DNA from: an uncultured Oceanospirillaceae bacterium
GTDB taxonomy: Bacteria > Pseudomonadota > Gammaproteobacteria > Pseudomonadales > Balneatricaceae
Assembly: GCA_937136055.1 (NCBI GenBank)
Contig: CAKZOD010000014.1
Coordinates: 1 to 33,983 of the forward strand
DNA length: 33,983 bases
Direction: 5' to 3'
Shown here: piece after piece, positions 1 to 7,961 of the stretch
Layout: each line of letters begins with the position of its first letter
Numbering within the stretch: the stretch's first letter is position 1
Translations under genes and position numbers: made by a program
The notes under the pieces: model-generated
What the model was told of the DNA's origin: nothing
The model's database searches: none
What the model saw: only the letters and a program-made list of their open reading frames with translations

Positions 1-126
1 CAGTTGGTTATTGATGGTGAACAGAAGTATCTAAAACCTTTGAACCCGCAATACCCTGCAATACCGATCAACGGCAACTGCACCATCATCGGTGTAGTAC
101 GACAAGCTATCATCGATTTCTGGTAG
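1..126 (+). CDS. UmuD-like S24 peptidase, C-terminal fragment (cut by window edge)
   Basis: An open frame enters from the left edge and stops at TAG 124-126, giving 41 residues. The pattern L-x-P-x-N-x-x-Y-x-x-I-x-I followed by I-x-G-V-V-x-x-x-I matches the end of the LexA/UmuD S24 peptidase domain, closest in spacing to UmuD. In that family this segment is the last beta-strands of the self-cleaving domain; the catalytic Ser and Lys would lie upstream, outside the window. UmuD proteins are SOS-induced and, after RecA-stimulated cleavage, form DNA polymerase V with UmuC. No umuC-like frame follows, although umuC normally overlaps or directly follows umuD. It could instead be the tail of another S24 repressor. 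The family call is fairly safe; UmuD over LexA-like repressor is an inference. Confidence 0.6.
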   Translation, partial: QLVIDGEQKYLKPLNPQYPAIPINGNCTIIGVVRQAIIDFW

Positions 127-382
127 CGAAGGAATTTGTGGTTTAGCCACAGTTGTTCATGAGCTGAAGAAGCAACGATTGCAAACAGCTACAACTGAGC
201 ATTGGCGCACGCTGAGAGTAAATGGTAACCGATTAGATAACCATTGATTGTTTATAAAGTCAAGATCAGCGAAAATAGCGGCCAATTACGATTAACACGA
301 CGGATTTGACAAGCGAAGAACTGAAAATAGAGTACTTCCAAAAGTGTGTACAAATCCGTGTACAAACTAAAAGAATTTATAC
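127..382. other. Non-coding stretch between the umuD-like tail and prfC
   Basis: No convincing gene is seen. A 39-codon stretch open in the prfC frame (128-247) lacks a good start and is not recognised. A short hairpin (TGTGG / CCACA, 137-151) has no T-tract. The right part holds a sigma70-like promoter (306-333) and two direct copies of GTGTACAAA at 346-354 and 358-366, directly upstream of the prfC start. Confidence 0.5.
306..333 (+). promoter_or_regulatory. Probable sigma70 promoter for prfC
   Basis: A perfect -35 TTGACA (306-311) is followed after 16 bases by TAGAGT (328-333, 4 of 6 matches to TATAAT). Transcription would begin near 340 and leave a leader of about 40 bases before the prfC start at 383. 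That leader contains the paired GTGTACAAA repeat. Inferred from consensus only. Confidence 0.4.
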
Positions 383-1969
383 ATGGCAAACCAAGATTTT
401 CTTAATGAAATCAATAAGCGAAGGACCTTTGCTATCATCTCGCACCCTGATGCGGGTAAGACAACAATTACTGAAAAGCTGCTTTTGCTCGGTAACTTGA
501 TTCAAAAAGCAGGTACAGTAAAAGGTAAGAAAAGTGATCGCCATGCTACATCTGACTGGATGACGATGGAGCAAGATCGTGGTATCTCCATTACATCTTC
601 AGTCATGCAGTTTCATTGGAATGATAAAGTTGTCAATCTGCTTGATACACCGGGTCACGAAGATTTCTCTGAAGATACTTACCGTACATTAACAGCAGTC
701 GATAGTGCTTTGATGGTTGTTGATGGCGCAAAAGGTGTCGAGGATCGAACCATTAAATTAATGGAAGTTTGTCGGTTACGTGATACGCCTATTTTCTCTT
801 TTGTTAACAAAATGGATAGAGATATACGTGATCCGATTGAGCTGTTAGATGAAATTGAAAGTGTTTTAAAAATAGCAGCAGCGCCAATTAACTGGCCAAT
901 AGGTATGAGCACCTTTTTTAAAGGGGTTTATAACTTAATAAATGATGAAATACATGTTTATACGCCGGGTAAAGGTGCAGTGTTACCTGAAGATATCCGC
1001 ATTCAAGGGCTAGATTCTCAAGAGGCGAAAGAGCTCCTAGGGGATATGTATGATGATTTTGTTGATGAGATTGAGCTAGTACGCGGTGCAACCAATGAAT
1101 TTGATCGTGAGTTGTTTTTGAAAGGAGAGTTAACACCGGTGTTTTTTGGTACTGCTCTAGCTAACTTTGGTGTTAAGGAGATGCTAGATGGTTATACCGA
1201 TTTTTCTCCAGCGCCCATTCCCCGCGAAACACAAACACGTTTAGTTGAGTCTGATGAAGCAAAATTTTCGGGGTTTATTTTTAAAATCCAAGCGAATATG
1301 GACCCTAAGCATCGCGATCGAATTGCCTTTATGCGAATTTGCTCAGGTAACTACAGCAAAGGCATGAAAATGCGCCATTGTCGTGTTAAAAAAGATGTCA
1401 AAATTGCAGATGCTGTGACCTTCTTAGCCGGTGATAGAGAAAGTGTTGAGCAGGCTTGGTCTGGGGATATCATTGGTTTACATAACCACGGTACGATTCA
1501 AATCGGAGATACTTTTACAGAAGGTGAAGAGCTTAAGTTCACGGGGATACCGCATTTCGCCCCTGAGTTATTTAAGAAAGTACGTTCTGTTGATCCACTG
1601 AAAGCCAAGCAGTTACGTAAAGGTTTGCAGCAGCTATCTGAAGAGGGGGCTGTACAGTTGTTCCAGCCTAAGAAAAATAATGACCTCGTTCTAGGCGCCG
1701 TAGGTGTGCTTCAATTTGAAGTTGTCATGTTCCGCTTAAAAGACGAATATAAAGTAGATTGTCTATACGAAACTGTTTCGGTGCAAACGGCTCGTTGGGT
1801 TGAGTGCGATGATGCTAAGATGCTAGAAGACTTTACCCGAAAAGGTAATGATAACCTCGCCATTGACGGTGCAGGTTTGCTGACATATTTAGCGCCGACA
1901 CGCGTTAACTTGAGTTTAACTGAAGAGCGCTGGCCTGATGTTCAATTTAGGGCAACTCGCGAACATTGA
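383..1969 (+). CDS. prfC: Peptide chain release factor 3 (RF3)
   Basis: RF3 is the translational GTPase that removes RF1/RF2 from the ribosome after peptide release. The 528 residues match the E. coli length of 529. The GTPase domain is at the N-terminus: P-loop SHPDAGKTT (20-28), switch [10 protein letters not shown] (88-95), and base-recognition NKMD (142-145). The [26 protein letters not shown] switch I region, split here by position as 49-70, is characteristic of RF3 rather than EF-G. The C-terminal part is complete with no internal stop. The ATG at 383 gives the usual MANQ-type N-terminus, but the ribosome binding site is weak (AAAGAA). A TatD-family gene follows 105 bases downstream on the same strand; prfC and yjjV are also near each other in E. 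coli. Confidence 0.97.
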   Translation: MANQDFLNEINKRRTFAIISHPDAGKTTITEKLLLLGNLIQKAGTVKGKKSDRHATSDWMTMEQDRGISITSSVMQFHWNDKVVNLLDTPGHEDFSEDTYRTLTAVDSALMVVDGAKGVEDRTIKLMEVCRLRDTPIFSFVNKMDRDIRDPIELLDEIESVLKIAAAPINWPIGMSTFFKGVYNLINDEIHVYTPGKGAVLPEDIRIQGLDSQEAKELLGDMYDDFVDEIELVRGATNEFDRELFLKGELTPVFFGTALANFGVKEMLDGYTDFSPAPIPRETQTRLVESDEAKFSGFIFKIQANMDPKHRDRIAFMRICSGNYSKGMKMRHCRVKKDVKIADAVTFLAGDRESVEQAWSGDIIGLHNHGTIQIGDTFTEGEELKFTGIPHFAPELFKKVRSVDPLKAKQLRKGLQQLSEEGAVQLFQPKKNNDLVLGAVGVLQFEVVMFRLKDEYKVDCLYETVSVQTARWVECDDAKMLEDFTRKGNDNLAIDGAGLLTYLAPTRVNLSLTEERWPDVQFRATREH

Positions 1970-2074
1970 TCTGTTTTTCTTTTTACCGTTCATTATCAAA
2001 GAAATAGATTGAGAAGAGCAGTGTCATTTTTATAGATCTAAGTGGTCGTGGTGTTTTTAAAAGGAGCATATTAG

Positions 2075-2851
2075 TTGCGTTTTATTGATAGCCATTGCCA
2101 CTTAGATTTTGATCAGCTGAGCTCAATACTCCCTCAAGTTTTAGCTGATGCAACAGCGCAGGGAGTGACAGAGTTTGTCGTGCCCAGTGTTACAGCTAAA
2201 AACCTTGCAGCTGTTAACCAGCTAAGTCACGAGCATTGCTCGATACATCCTGCCTTTGGCTTACATCCATGCTTTATGCATGCTCACCAGCCAAATCATA
2301 TCGATATATTAATAACGTATCTTGAAAAGTTTCAACCATGTGCAGTGGGAGAGATAGGCTTAGATTTCTTCATTACTCAAGATTCTGTACACAAGGCTGA
2401 TCAACTTCAGTTGTTTAAACAGCAGTTGTCTCTAGCAAAGCAATTTTCATTACCGGTGATACTACATGTGCGTAAAGCGCATGATGATGTTCTACAGTGT
2501 TTGAAAAAGATCAAGTTTGACCAAGGCGGGATCGTACATGCATTTAATGCAAGTAAGGTGCAGGCTGAGCGCTATATCAACGAGTTTAATTTCAAGTTAG
2601 GCTTTGGTGGTGCGCTGACGCATCAAAGGGCGACGAAGCTTCGAGAGCTTGCGAGTAGCTTGCCCCTAGAGTCTTTAGTATTAGAAACTGATGCGCCCGA
2701 TATGCCACTAGTAAATATGCTTGAAAGCTATAATCAGCCAGCGAATATTTCTTTGATTGCTCAAACGTTATTTGAATTGCGTAAAGAGTCAAAAGAAAAG
2801 ATTGCCGAGCAGTTATGGTTAAACACTTATGAGTGTTTAAGGCTGGCATAG
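2075..2851 (+). CDS. yjjV: TatD-family metal-dependent hydrolase (YjjV-like)
   Basis: A 258-residue TIM-barrel metallohydrolase of the TatD family, the same length as E. coli YjjV (259). The metal ligands expected for the family are visible: H7 and H9 in DSHCH, E93 in VGEIGLDF, H131 in ILHVRKAH, H155 in IVHAF, and D206 in ETDAP. TatD-type enzymes are 3'-5' exonucleases or deoxyribonucleases; the substrate of the YjjV branch is not settled. The start is TTG at 2075, supported by AAGGAG at 2061-2066 with 8-base spacing and by the N-terminus MRFIDSHCH, which begins exactly where the family fold does. The gene is convergent with the lipoprotein gene downstream. YjjV over TatD or YcfH is inferred from length, sequence style and prfC proximity. 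Confidence 0.88.
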   Translation: MRFIDSHCHLDFDQLSSILPQVLADATAQGVTEFVVPSVTAKNLAAVNQLSHEHCSIHPAFGLHPCFMHAHQPNHIDILITYLEKFQPCAVGEIGLDFFITQDSVHKADQLQLFKQQLSLAKQFSLPVILHVRKAHDDVLQCLKKIKFDQGGIVHAFNASKVQAERYINEFNFKLGFGGALTHQRATKLRELASSLPLESLVLETDAPDMPLVNMLESYNQPANISLIAQTLFELRKESKEKIAEQLWLNTYECLRLA

Positions 2852-2897
2852 ACCGAGCAGTTCTTAGCTAGCAAAAAATAATAAAAGAAAGTTTTAA

Positions 2898-2933
2898 CAG
2901 TAAGCAGTGTTTTATGCGTAACAAAGCTTACTG
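2898..2933 (-). terminator. Possible terminator for the fabY-lipoprotein operon
   Basis: CAGTAAGC (2898-2905) pairs with GCTTACTG (2926-2933). Inside, TGTT and AACA pair across a small 2x2 internal loop. Read on the minus strand, the hairpin is followed by a T-rich tract (complement of 2868-2897). It lies between two convergent genes. The tract is interrupted, so this is moderate evidence. Confidence 0.4.
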
Positions 2934-2946
2934 GGCCTTCATGTGT

Positions 2947-3393
2947 TTATTCGCCAACTATGTTGTTTGGATCGCTAATTTTTTTAAGCACGCGCCAAAC
3001 AGTAGCTGTCTGTTGATTTATAGGTAATCTATATAGGCCGTTTTCTAGCTGTGTGGCTTGGTAATCTAAATTATCTCCATTGAGCAAAATATTGATCAAG
3101 CTAGAGGTGCGGTTCGTGCCAGAAATTTTCTGTTGATAGATATTTTCAATTTCCTTTACATCAAACACATTAAAAGCGACTTGCTTTAAATCCTGACATG
3201 CCCCTATTCTATCTGGCTCATCATATCCTGCGCAGAATTTGCCGCTTTGAGGGTTGAGCAGGTATGAAGTTGAAGGGCTTAAATCAATTTTTGGGATACT
3301 ACAGCCGACAATGATAAGGCTACTTATCATTAGTATTTTAAATTTAATTACGGATTTAAGAAATGTAGTACAGTTGTTCTTAGAGTTATTCAT
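2947..3393 (-). CDS. Small predicted lipoprotein of unknown function
   Basis: A 148-residue protein I do not recognise. The N-terminus has basic residues, a hydrophobic stretch and a lipobox IVGC, so it should be exported, lipidated on the cysteine and anchored in the envelope. The mature part has two cysteines (FCAGYDE and GACQDL) that could form a disulfide; no catalytic motif is seen. The longest frame starts at 3462 inside fabY, but ATG 3391-3393 is preferred because AGGAG (3402-3406 on the minus strand) precedes it by 8 bases and the signal peptide begins correctly. It starts 16 bases after the fabY stop, so the two are very likely co-transcribed. A link to fatty acid synthesis is suggested only by this position. 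Confidence 0.75.
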   Translation of the reverse strand: MNNSKNNCTTFLKSVIKFKILMISSLIIVGCSIPKIDLSPSTSYLLNPQSGKFCAGYDEPDRIGACQDLKQVAFNVFDVKEIENIYQQKISGTNRTSSLINILLNGDNLDYQATQLENGLYRLPINQQTATVWRVLKKISDPNNIVGE

Positions 3394-3409
3394 TCTGTTT
3401 GCTCCTAAA

Positions 3410-5329
3410 CTAATCAGAAGATTTACAATAATCGGCAAATTCATTGGTAACAGATACATCAATAGCCTGTTTATAACCAGGAATATGAATACTCTGTTTG
3501 GTAATAGTTAAATCATCACCTTCAAGTACGTTATGGTTAAACTTGTAACTCGGCTTAATTTCACCGCGAGTTGCGGCGACATCATAAGCCTGTGCCTTTG
3601 CGACAACCTTTTTGTTGAGGTCTTGCCATGTTGTTAGCTTGTCAGCGCCATGTTTGTTTAACAATAATTCTTCAACAATATGTGGCCCAATTACAGGGGC
3701 ACTGGCGTTGTTACCACCAAACCCTTTCGAGTTCAAAATAACGGAATCAACACCTTTTACACCTACTTCAATGTGCTCGTTTGAGAAATGCAGGTTGCTG
3801 CTGTGAATGTCATCCGCGAAGGTTTTGCTTGTTTTTATGCCCGGAATATAGCCGTATTTCCAAACACCAAGAGAACTGCTGAGCTGGTCTCCTCCAGCGG
3901 TACCTTGAGAGTGACCTAGATAGCATTTAACCGCCGCTACTGGCCAGTTTGTGATAGCGAATGCTTTTGCTACTTCGTTAATAACATGGGACTCAGTTAC
4001 ACGATTTTGCGGAGTGCTGGTGCCATGTGCTTGAACAAATGACCGCTGTTGCAATGATTCTTCGCCGAGCATTTTGCTGACAAGTGCTGCAGACTTGCTT
4101 AAAGTAATATAGTTACCAATACCTGGCGCAGAGATAGATTTCTTATGGCCATCAGCATTGACAAAAACATCGGGAACGGCACCAAAAATTTGTGCGCCAA
4201 GAGAAAGTGCTAGCTCATCATTCATTAATAAAACAAACTGGCTAGATTCTCCAATGGTGAATCCGCAGTTTTCGGCAAAAGGACGGCAAGTTTTACGATA
4301 ATCGCTATCGTCTAGCTCAGTGACATTATCCAGAGCTATTAAATCCTTATCTTCAGCGAGTGCTCCCATAGTGCGAAAGCCTTCGATTACTTCGGGAGTA
4401 ATTGGAGCATCACTGCCACCCACTAAAACAACCTTTTTACGGCCTTGTTTTATATCCTGAACGGCATTGCGCAAGTTATAAAGGAAAGTTGCACATGCAC
4501 CTAATGCACCGCCAGTACTGCCAACATTACCTAAAACATAAGCGTTAACAAAGTCAGCAGGCATTTGAGCATAGCCTAATGGCATCTGCTTAGATGTTAT
4601 ACGTTTACCAATACTTGGGTATTTAGTTAAACCACCAAAGCCTAAATCATCTAATTGGCCGATAGAGTTGCTCGCGTATACCGCAATGTCATCAGGGGAT
4701 ACAGAGTCAGCAATATCTTGAAAATCAATGCCTGTGGAATTGATAGCGTCGCTGGCAGCATAAATAGTCATTTGTAAATTGCGTGGATGATTGCGAGACT
4801 GGTATAACTTGCCAGGCTCAAAGCCCTTAGGTAGCTGTCCTGCAGCCTTTACAGCTGACTCTTTATAATCCGGTAAAATAACAGGTAGCTCACCGGATAC
4901 AGTGATTTTGAAAGTGTTAGATACTTGCTCAGAGACTTGCCAATTCTCAGGGATAACATTTGGTAGTTGTCTTTTCGTTAAGCTAAAAGTAATGGGTTGT
5001 TCGCTTTTGAGCTGCACTGATTTATTCATCACCATTGCATGAACATCAAAATGATCAATGTCAATTTTGCGGATGAGTGAGTTTTGCAAAATTTGATCTC
5101 TAATATGATCAATAAGATCATCCACATGGTTAAATTCGCCATCAGCACAATGATAATTATTGTTCTCAATAGTGGCAATATTACTCAGTGTTGCCAGGGA
5201 GAGTAGTGTTGCAGTTTGCTCTTCTTTTGGTAACTTTTCTAAGATTAAGCGACGGTAGCTATGGTGGAAGGAGCTTCTTCCCGCTGGATTAATACCACCG
5301 AATCCAACGATAACAGGTAGATGTGACAA
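3410..5329 (-). CDS. fabY: Beta-ketoacyl-ACP synthase FabY
   Basis: A 639-residue condensing enzyme, far longer than FabB/FabF (about 410) and matching FabY of Pseudomonas aeruginosa (about 634). In Pseudomonas, FabY performs the first condensation of type II fatty acid synthesis, acetyl-CoA plus malonyl-ACP, the job done by FabH in E. coli. The thiolase-fold Cys-His-His triad is visible: C279 in GGALGACATF, H435 in VQAHGTSTP, H473 in YLGHSQGTAGG; K468 is the conserved lysine. A glycine-rich closing motif GFGGNNAS lies near residue 550. The start is TTG 5327-5329, with AAGGAG six to seven bases upstream on the minus strand (5336-5341) and the N-terminus MSHLPVIVGFGG. It leads a two-gene operon with the lipoprotein gene. 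Assignment rests on length and motif context. Confidence 0.88.
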   Translation of the reverse strand: MSHLPVIVGFGGINPAGRSSFHHSYRRLILEKLPKEEQTATLLSLATLSNIATIENNNYHCADGEFNHVDDLIDHIRDQILQNSLIRKIDIDHFDVHAMVMNKSVQLKSEQPITFSLTKRQLPNVIPENWQVSEQVSNTFKITVSGELPVILPDYKESAVKAAGQLPKGFEPGKLYQSRNHPRNLQMTIYAASDAINSTGIDFQDIADSVSPDDIAVYASNSIGQLDDLGFGGLTKYPSIGKRITSKQMPLGYAQMPADFVNAYVLGNVGSTGGALGACATFLYNLRNAVQDIKQGRKKVVLVGGSDAPITPEVIEGFRTMGALAEDKDLIALDNVTELDDSDYRKTCRPFAENCGFTIGESSQFVLLMNDELALSLGAQIFGAVPDVFVNADGHKKSISAPGIGNYITLSKSAALVSKMLGEESLQQRSFVQAHGTSTPQNRVTESHVINEVAKAFAITNWPVAAVKCYLGHSQGTAGGDQLSSSLGVWKYGYIPGIKTSKTFADDIHSSNLHFSNEHIEVGVKGVDSVILNSKGFGGNNASAPVIGPHIVEELLLNKHGADKLTTWQDLNKKVVAKAQAYDVAATRGEIKPSYKFNHNVLEGDDLTITKQSIHIPGYKQAIDVSVTNEFADYCKSSD

Positions 5330-5847
5330 TGAGTGCTCCTTAACAAAGACGGTTTAAATGATTATGTTCGAGTAGTGTGCTATCTATAAAACATTCTGTG
5401 AATGCGCATGTGAAAACAATAGTTCAGATACTCAAAATGCCAAGAGTCGTACAAAGGTATCCACAACTGATATATGTTTATTGGTTGTGTGTATTTTTAA
5501 AGACAAATGGATAACAAATCTATGAAGGCAGTATTCTAGCGATTGCTAGTAAAACTGGCTAGCGCTTTAGCGGCATTTTTGATCTTTAATTGAATGATTT
5601 AATAAGCGTATTGTCAGGTTTGTATTAATAGTAAGTAGTCCTTTAGAAAATGCACTCATTAATAAAATGAAAGCCTTGGTTTGAACAGCGATAAGATAAA
5701 GAAGATCACTTGATGAGAGAGTATTAATGAGGCCTTGTTTAGGTATGTCAAATATTGATGAGTTTCAACTAGGTATTCAGTGGCGATCGGCTTATACTTT
5801 GAGTTTGAATCTAAAGTCTGACTAGCTTAAGCCACAAGGAGCTGAAA
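5330..5847. other. 518-base divergent intergenic region, fabY / yiaD-like
   Basis: No supportable gene is seen on either strand. It must carry the divergent promoters for fabY (minus) and the OmpA-domain lipoprotein gene (plus). On the plus side, TATACT (5793-5798) is a fair -10 box without a clear -35. On the minus side an A+T-rich TATAGA-like element lies around 5384-5392. Ribosome binding sites at both ends are good. No strong hairpin with a T-tract and no tRNA-like fold was noticed; a small regulatory RNA cannot be excluded by eye. Confidence 0.4.
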
Positions 5848-6507
5848 ATGAACAAGAAACTTGCAATATTAATGTTGCCACTAGTTGTTTTAAGTGGTTG
5901 TGCAACGACTCAAGGAGAAAATGGCAAAGCAACATACGGTGCAATTGGGGGAGCTTTAGTAGGGGCTTTGCTTGGAAGCCAAATGGATAATGATGGTAAC
6001 CGCGATACAGGCATTATCGTTGGAGCTTTGGCTGGGGCAGCTGCTGGTGGTGCGATTGGTAACTATATGGATCGCCAAGAAGCGGCAATGAGAGCGCAGC
6101 TTGAAGATGAGCGTCGTCGAAATGCAATTGAAGTTGAGCGAATTAAAGAGGATACCTTAAGGTTAGTGTTAAATGATGATGTTTCCTTTGATACTAATTC
6201 AGATAAAGTGAAGCCTTCTTTTCATGGATCGCTCAATAAAGTGAATCAAGTTTTGGCTCACTATCAAAACTCCAGAATTACGATTGTTGGGCACACTGAT
6301 TCTAGAGGGTTAGAATCTTATAACCAAGGGTTGTCGGAGCGCCGAGCAACTGCTGTACAGCGTTACTTAGAGAAGGGCGGTGTAAGTGTAGGGCGTTTAG
6401 ATACAGAAGGTCGAGGTGAGCTTCAGCCAAGAGATACAAATGATACAAGCGCTGGACGTAGCCGCAATCGCAGAGTTGAATTACTCGTTCAGGCAGTCGG
6501 CAGTTAA
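5848..6507 (+). CDS. OmpA-domain outer membrane lipoprotein with glycine zipper (YiaD-like)
   Basis: A 219-residue lipoprotein, the same length and architecture as E. coli YiaD. The signal peptide ends in a lipobox LSGC with the lipidated cysteine at residue 18. Residues about 30-70 form a glycine-zipper segment with repeated GG/GA motifs (GAIGGALVGALLG and GALAGAAAGGAIG). A charged helical linker (75-105) is followed by an OmpA C-terminal peptidoglycan-binding domain (about 110-216) with the signature GHTDSRG and the closing NRRVEL. The protein likely tethers the outer membrane to the cell wall. The start ATG has AAGGAG (5836-5841) at a 6-base spacing. It is convergent with a second OmpA-domain gene at 6915-7472. 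Function beyond anchoring is not shown by sequence. Confidence 0.88.
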   Translation: MNKKLAILMLPLVVLSGCATTQGENGKATYGAIGGALVGALLGSQMDNDGNRDTGIIVGALAGAAAGGAIGNYMDRQEAAMRAQLEDERRRNAIEVERIKEDTLRLVLNDDVSFDTNSDKVKPSFHGSLNKVNQVLAHYQNSRITIVGHTDSRGLESYNQGLSERRATAVQRYLEKGGVSVGRLDTEGRGELQPRDTNDTSAGRSRNRRVELLVQAVGS

Positions 6508-6556
6508 CGACTGCAATTTAAGCGTTTTTTAAGAGCGCTTATTAAAGCTCCTCTGT

Positions 6557-6584
6557 TTAGTGCTTAGTGCCTAGTGCCTAGTGG
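6557..6584. repeat. Four tandem heptamers, (T/C)TAGTG(C/G)
   Basis: The copies TTAGTGC, TTAGTGC, CTAGTGC and CTAGTGG lie head to tail without gaps. They are flanked by the inverted hexamers CTCCTC (about 6549-6554) and GAGGAG (about 6584-6589), so the array could sit in the loop of a stem. The array is short and may simply be slippage-prone sequence downstream of the yiaD-like gene. Confidence 0.55.
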
Positions 6585-6823
6585 AGGAGTGCTTAAAGCT
6601 TTGTCATGCAGTAGTTTGCTCTAATTATTAAAATACTTCCCCTCCCCCTCTTAACTCTTCTTGTGTGATAAATACAAAAGTCTCGCTTTGCTAGCACAAA
6701 AAGCTTATATCCCTTGGGATTAGATTTTACAGAGTTTAGATGTGTTTTCTGGTTCGGTTGTTGATCTAAAGCGTCAGCTTGTATTAGGTGGATTAAGTTG
6801 CATAGTATCTAAAGAGTAGGCAA

Positions 6824-6852
6824 AAAAAAACCAGTTAGAAACTGGTTTTTTT
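6824..6852. terminator. Bidirectional intrinsic terminator
   Basis: AAAAAACCAGTT pairs with AACTGGTTTTTT around a 3-base loop (6837-6839). A-runs on the left and T-runs on the right give a U-tract in either direction. It lies 63 bases beyond the stop of the minus-strand OmpA-domain gene and also closes off transcripts from the yiaD-like gene. Confidence 0.85.
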
Positions 6853-6914
6853 GCTTTAGCCTTTATGGAAAGGCTAGCAATTAACAGTAGAAACGTTATG
6901 ACGTTTCAGTGTTA

Positions 6915-7472
6915 TTAGCTTTTACCGCTGATTTGAACGTCTACACGACGGTCAGCACGTAGGCAGCTGATAAGTTCAGCACCACGGCCAGAACACTGTG
7001 CTACAGGTGCAGATTCACCTTGGTAGTCAACAGAGATAGAAGAAGGTTTAACGCCTTCGTTCGTTAGTGCATTAGCAACGTTAACAGCACGACGCTGTGA
7101 AAGTGCCATGTTGTAAGCGCTGTTGCCGATAGGGTCAGCGTGACCAACTAGGCTAACGTTTGCAACTTTTGATAAGCCGTTGATGTATTGAGCGATTTGA
7201 GAAACGTTACCAACGGTAGCGCTATCGAAATCGAAGAATACAGCGAATTTTTTAGCAGCATCAGCAGCAACAGGTGCAGCAGCTGGAGCGCCGTCACATG
7301 CAGGTGCATCAGCGTTAGTCCATACAGAGTGCTTTAAGCAGCTGCCATTGCTGGTGCGCCAAATAGTTCCATTAGAGTTTGTTACGTAGCCGTGGTTTTG
7401 CTGGTGAGCCATCGCAGATGTAGATAGAGTCACCGCTAAAGCCATGCTGGCAGTAATAGCTAACTTTTTCAT
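6915..7472 (-). CDS. Secreted OmpA-family protein
   Basis: A 185-residue protein with a classic Sec signal peptide cleaved after AMA (residue 22). A short region with two cysteines (C44 and C59, likely a disulfide) and an Ala/Pro-rich linker lead into an OmpA C-terminal domain (about 75-183). The domain shows FDFDSATV, the LVGHADPIGN signature (a variant of GHTD) and the closing RRVDV. A second cysteine pair sits in the insert AQCSGRGAELISC. This is not a lipoprotein, and it has no beta-barrel domain, so it is likely a soluble periplasmic peptidoglycan-binding protein. AAGGA precedes ATG 7470-7472. A perfect TATAAT lies 74-79 bases upstream (minus strand, 7546-7551). It is convergent with the other OmpA-domain gene. 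Confidence 0.85.
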   Translation of the reverse strand: MKKLAITASMALAVTLSTSAMAHQQNHGYVTNSNGTIWRTSNGSCLKHSVWTNADAPACDGAPAAAPVAADAAKKFAVFFDFDSATVGNVSQIAQYINGLSKVANVSLVGHADPIGNSAYNMALSQRRAVNVANALTNEGVKPSSISVDYQGESAPVAQCSGRGAELISCLRADRRVDVQISGKS

Positions 7473-7545
7473 TTTTAACTTCCTTTATAGTGTGAATATT
7501 GCTACTAACATCACTTGCACACCAGTGCTACTCAAAGTGTGTTCA

Positions 7546-7551
7546 ATTATA
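7546..7551 (-). promoter_or_regulatory. Possible -10 box for the OmpA-family gene
   Basis: TATAAT is read on the minus strand, leaving a leader of about 65 bases. No good -35 is found 16-18 bases upstream. A 10-base palindrome CATGCGCATG (7554-7563) lies immediately upstream, in the place of the spacer. Confidence 0.3.
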
Positions 7552-7641
7552 GGCATGCGCATGTCTTAGCATTGTACTGGTTGTAGCCAAGTTTTGGAAC
7601 CCTAAATCCCAACAGTATCAACTAGTTTAATCATTTATAGA

Positions 7642-7941
7642 CTATGGAAGCACTTTTTTGTAGGGTTTTATCGTAACTTTTTCATAAACACCAGCTTCAA
7701 TGTATGGATCTTCGCTTGCCCATTGTTCTGCAGCAGTTAAACTTTCGAATTCAGCTACAATTAAACTTCCACTGAAGCCTGCTTCTCCGGGATCCTCACT
7801 ATCGATAGCTGGGTGGGGACCTGCCAAGACTAATTGGCCTTTTGCTTGCAGCTCCTTTAATCGTTCTACGTGAGCAGGGCGAGCTGCTAATCTTGCTGCT
7901 AATGAGTTCTCAGTATCTTCTGCGATAATGGCGTATAACAT
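7642..7941 (-). CDS. yciI: YciI family protein
   Basis: A 99-residue single-domain protein with the ferredoxin-like alpha+beta fold typical of YciI (98 residues in E. coli). Visible family features are the opening MLYAIIAEDTENSLAARL, an ARPAHVERL segment with the conserved histidine, GPHPAI, and the closing DPYIEAGVYEKVTIKP. The biochemical role of YciI is not established; a conserved His/Asp pair suggests an enzymatic pocket. It starts 20 bases after the yciB stop on the same strand, and the yciB-yciI pairing is widespread, so they are probably co-transcribed. Confidence 0.93.
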   Translation of the reverse strand: MLYAIIAEDTENSLAARLAARPAHVERLKELQAKGQLVLAGPHPAIDSEDPGEAGFSGSLIVAEFESLTAAEQWASEDPYIEAGVYEKVTIKPYKKVLP

Positions 7942-7961
7942 AGAATTTCTCTTTAGGTTTT

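Larger units (their letters stand above)
6508..6914. other. 407-base intergenic region between convergent OmpA-domain genes
   Basis: No gene is seen. The region contains four tandem heptamers (6557-6584) and, at its right end, a long near-perfect hairpin with T-tracts on both strands (6824-6852). The middle part (6600-6800) is A+T-rich without recognisable structure. Confidence 0.5.

Noticed and set aside
127..247. umuC remnant or small gene after the umuD-like tail
   Set aside because: The 39-codon open stretch has no good start or ribosome binding site and no recognisable polymerase V motif.
3394..3462. Longer N-terminus for the lipoprotein gene, starting inside fabY
   Set aside because: The internal ATG at 3393 has a strong AGGAG and places the signal peptide and lipobox correctly.
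3254..3511. Plus-strand open frame opposite the fabY end and lipoprotein gene
   Set aside because: It is antisense to two well-supported genes, lacks a ribosome binding site and resembles no family.
5330..5847. tRNA or structured RNA gene in the fabY/yiaD-like gap
   Set aside because: No cloverleaf, rRNA-like sequence or clear promoter-terminator pair could be found by eye.
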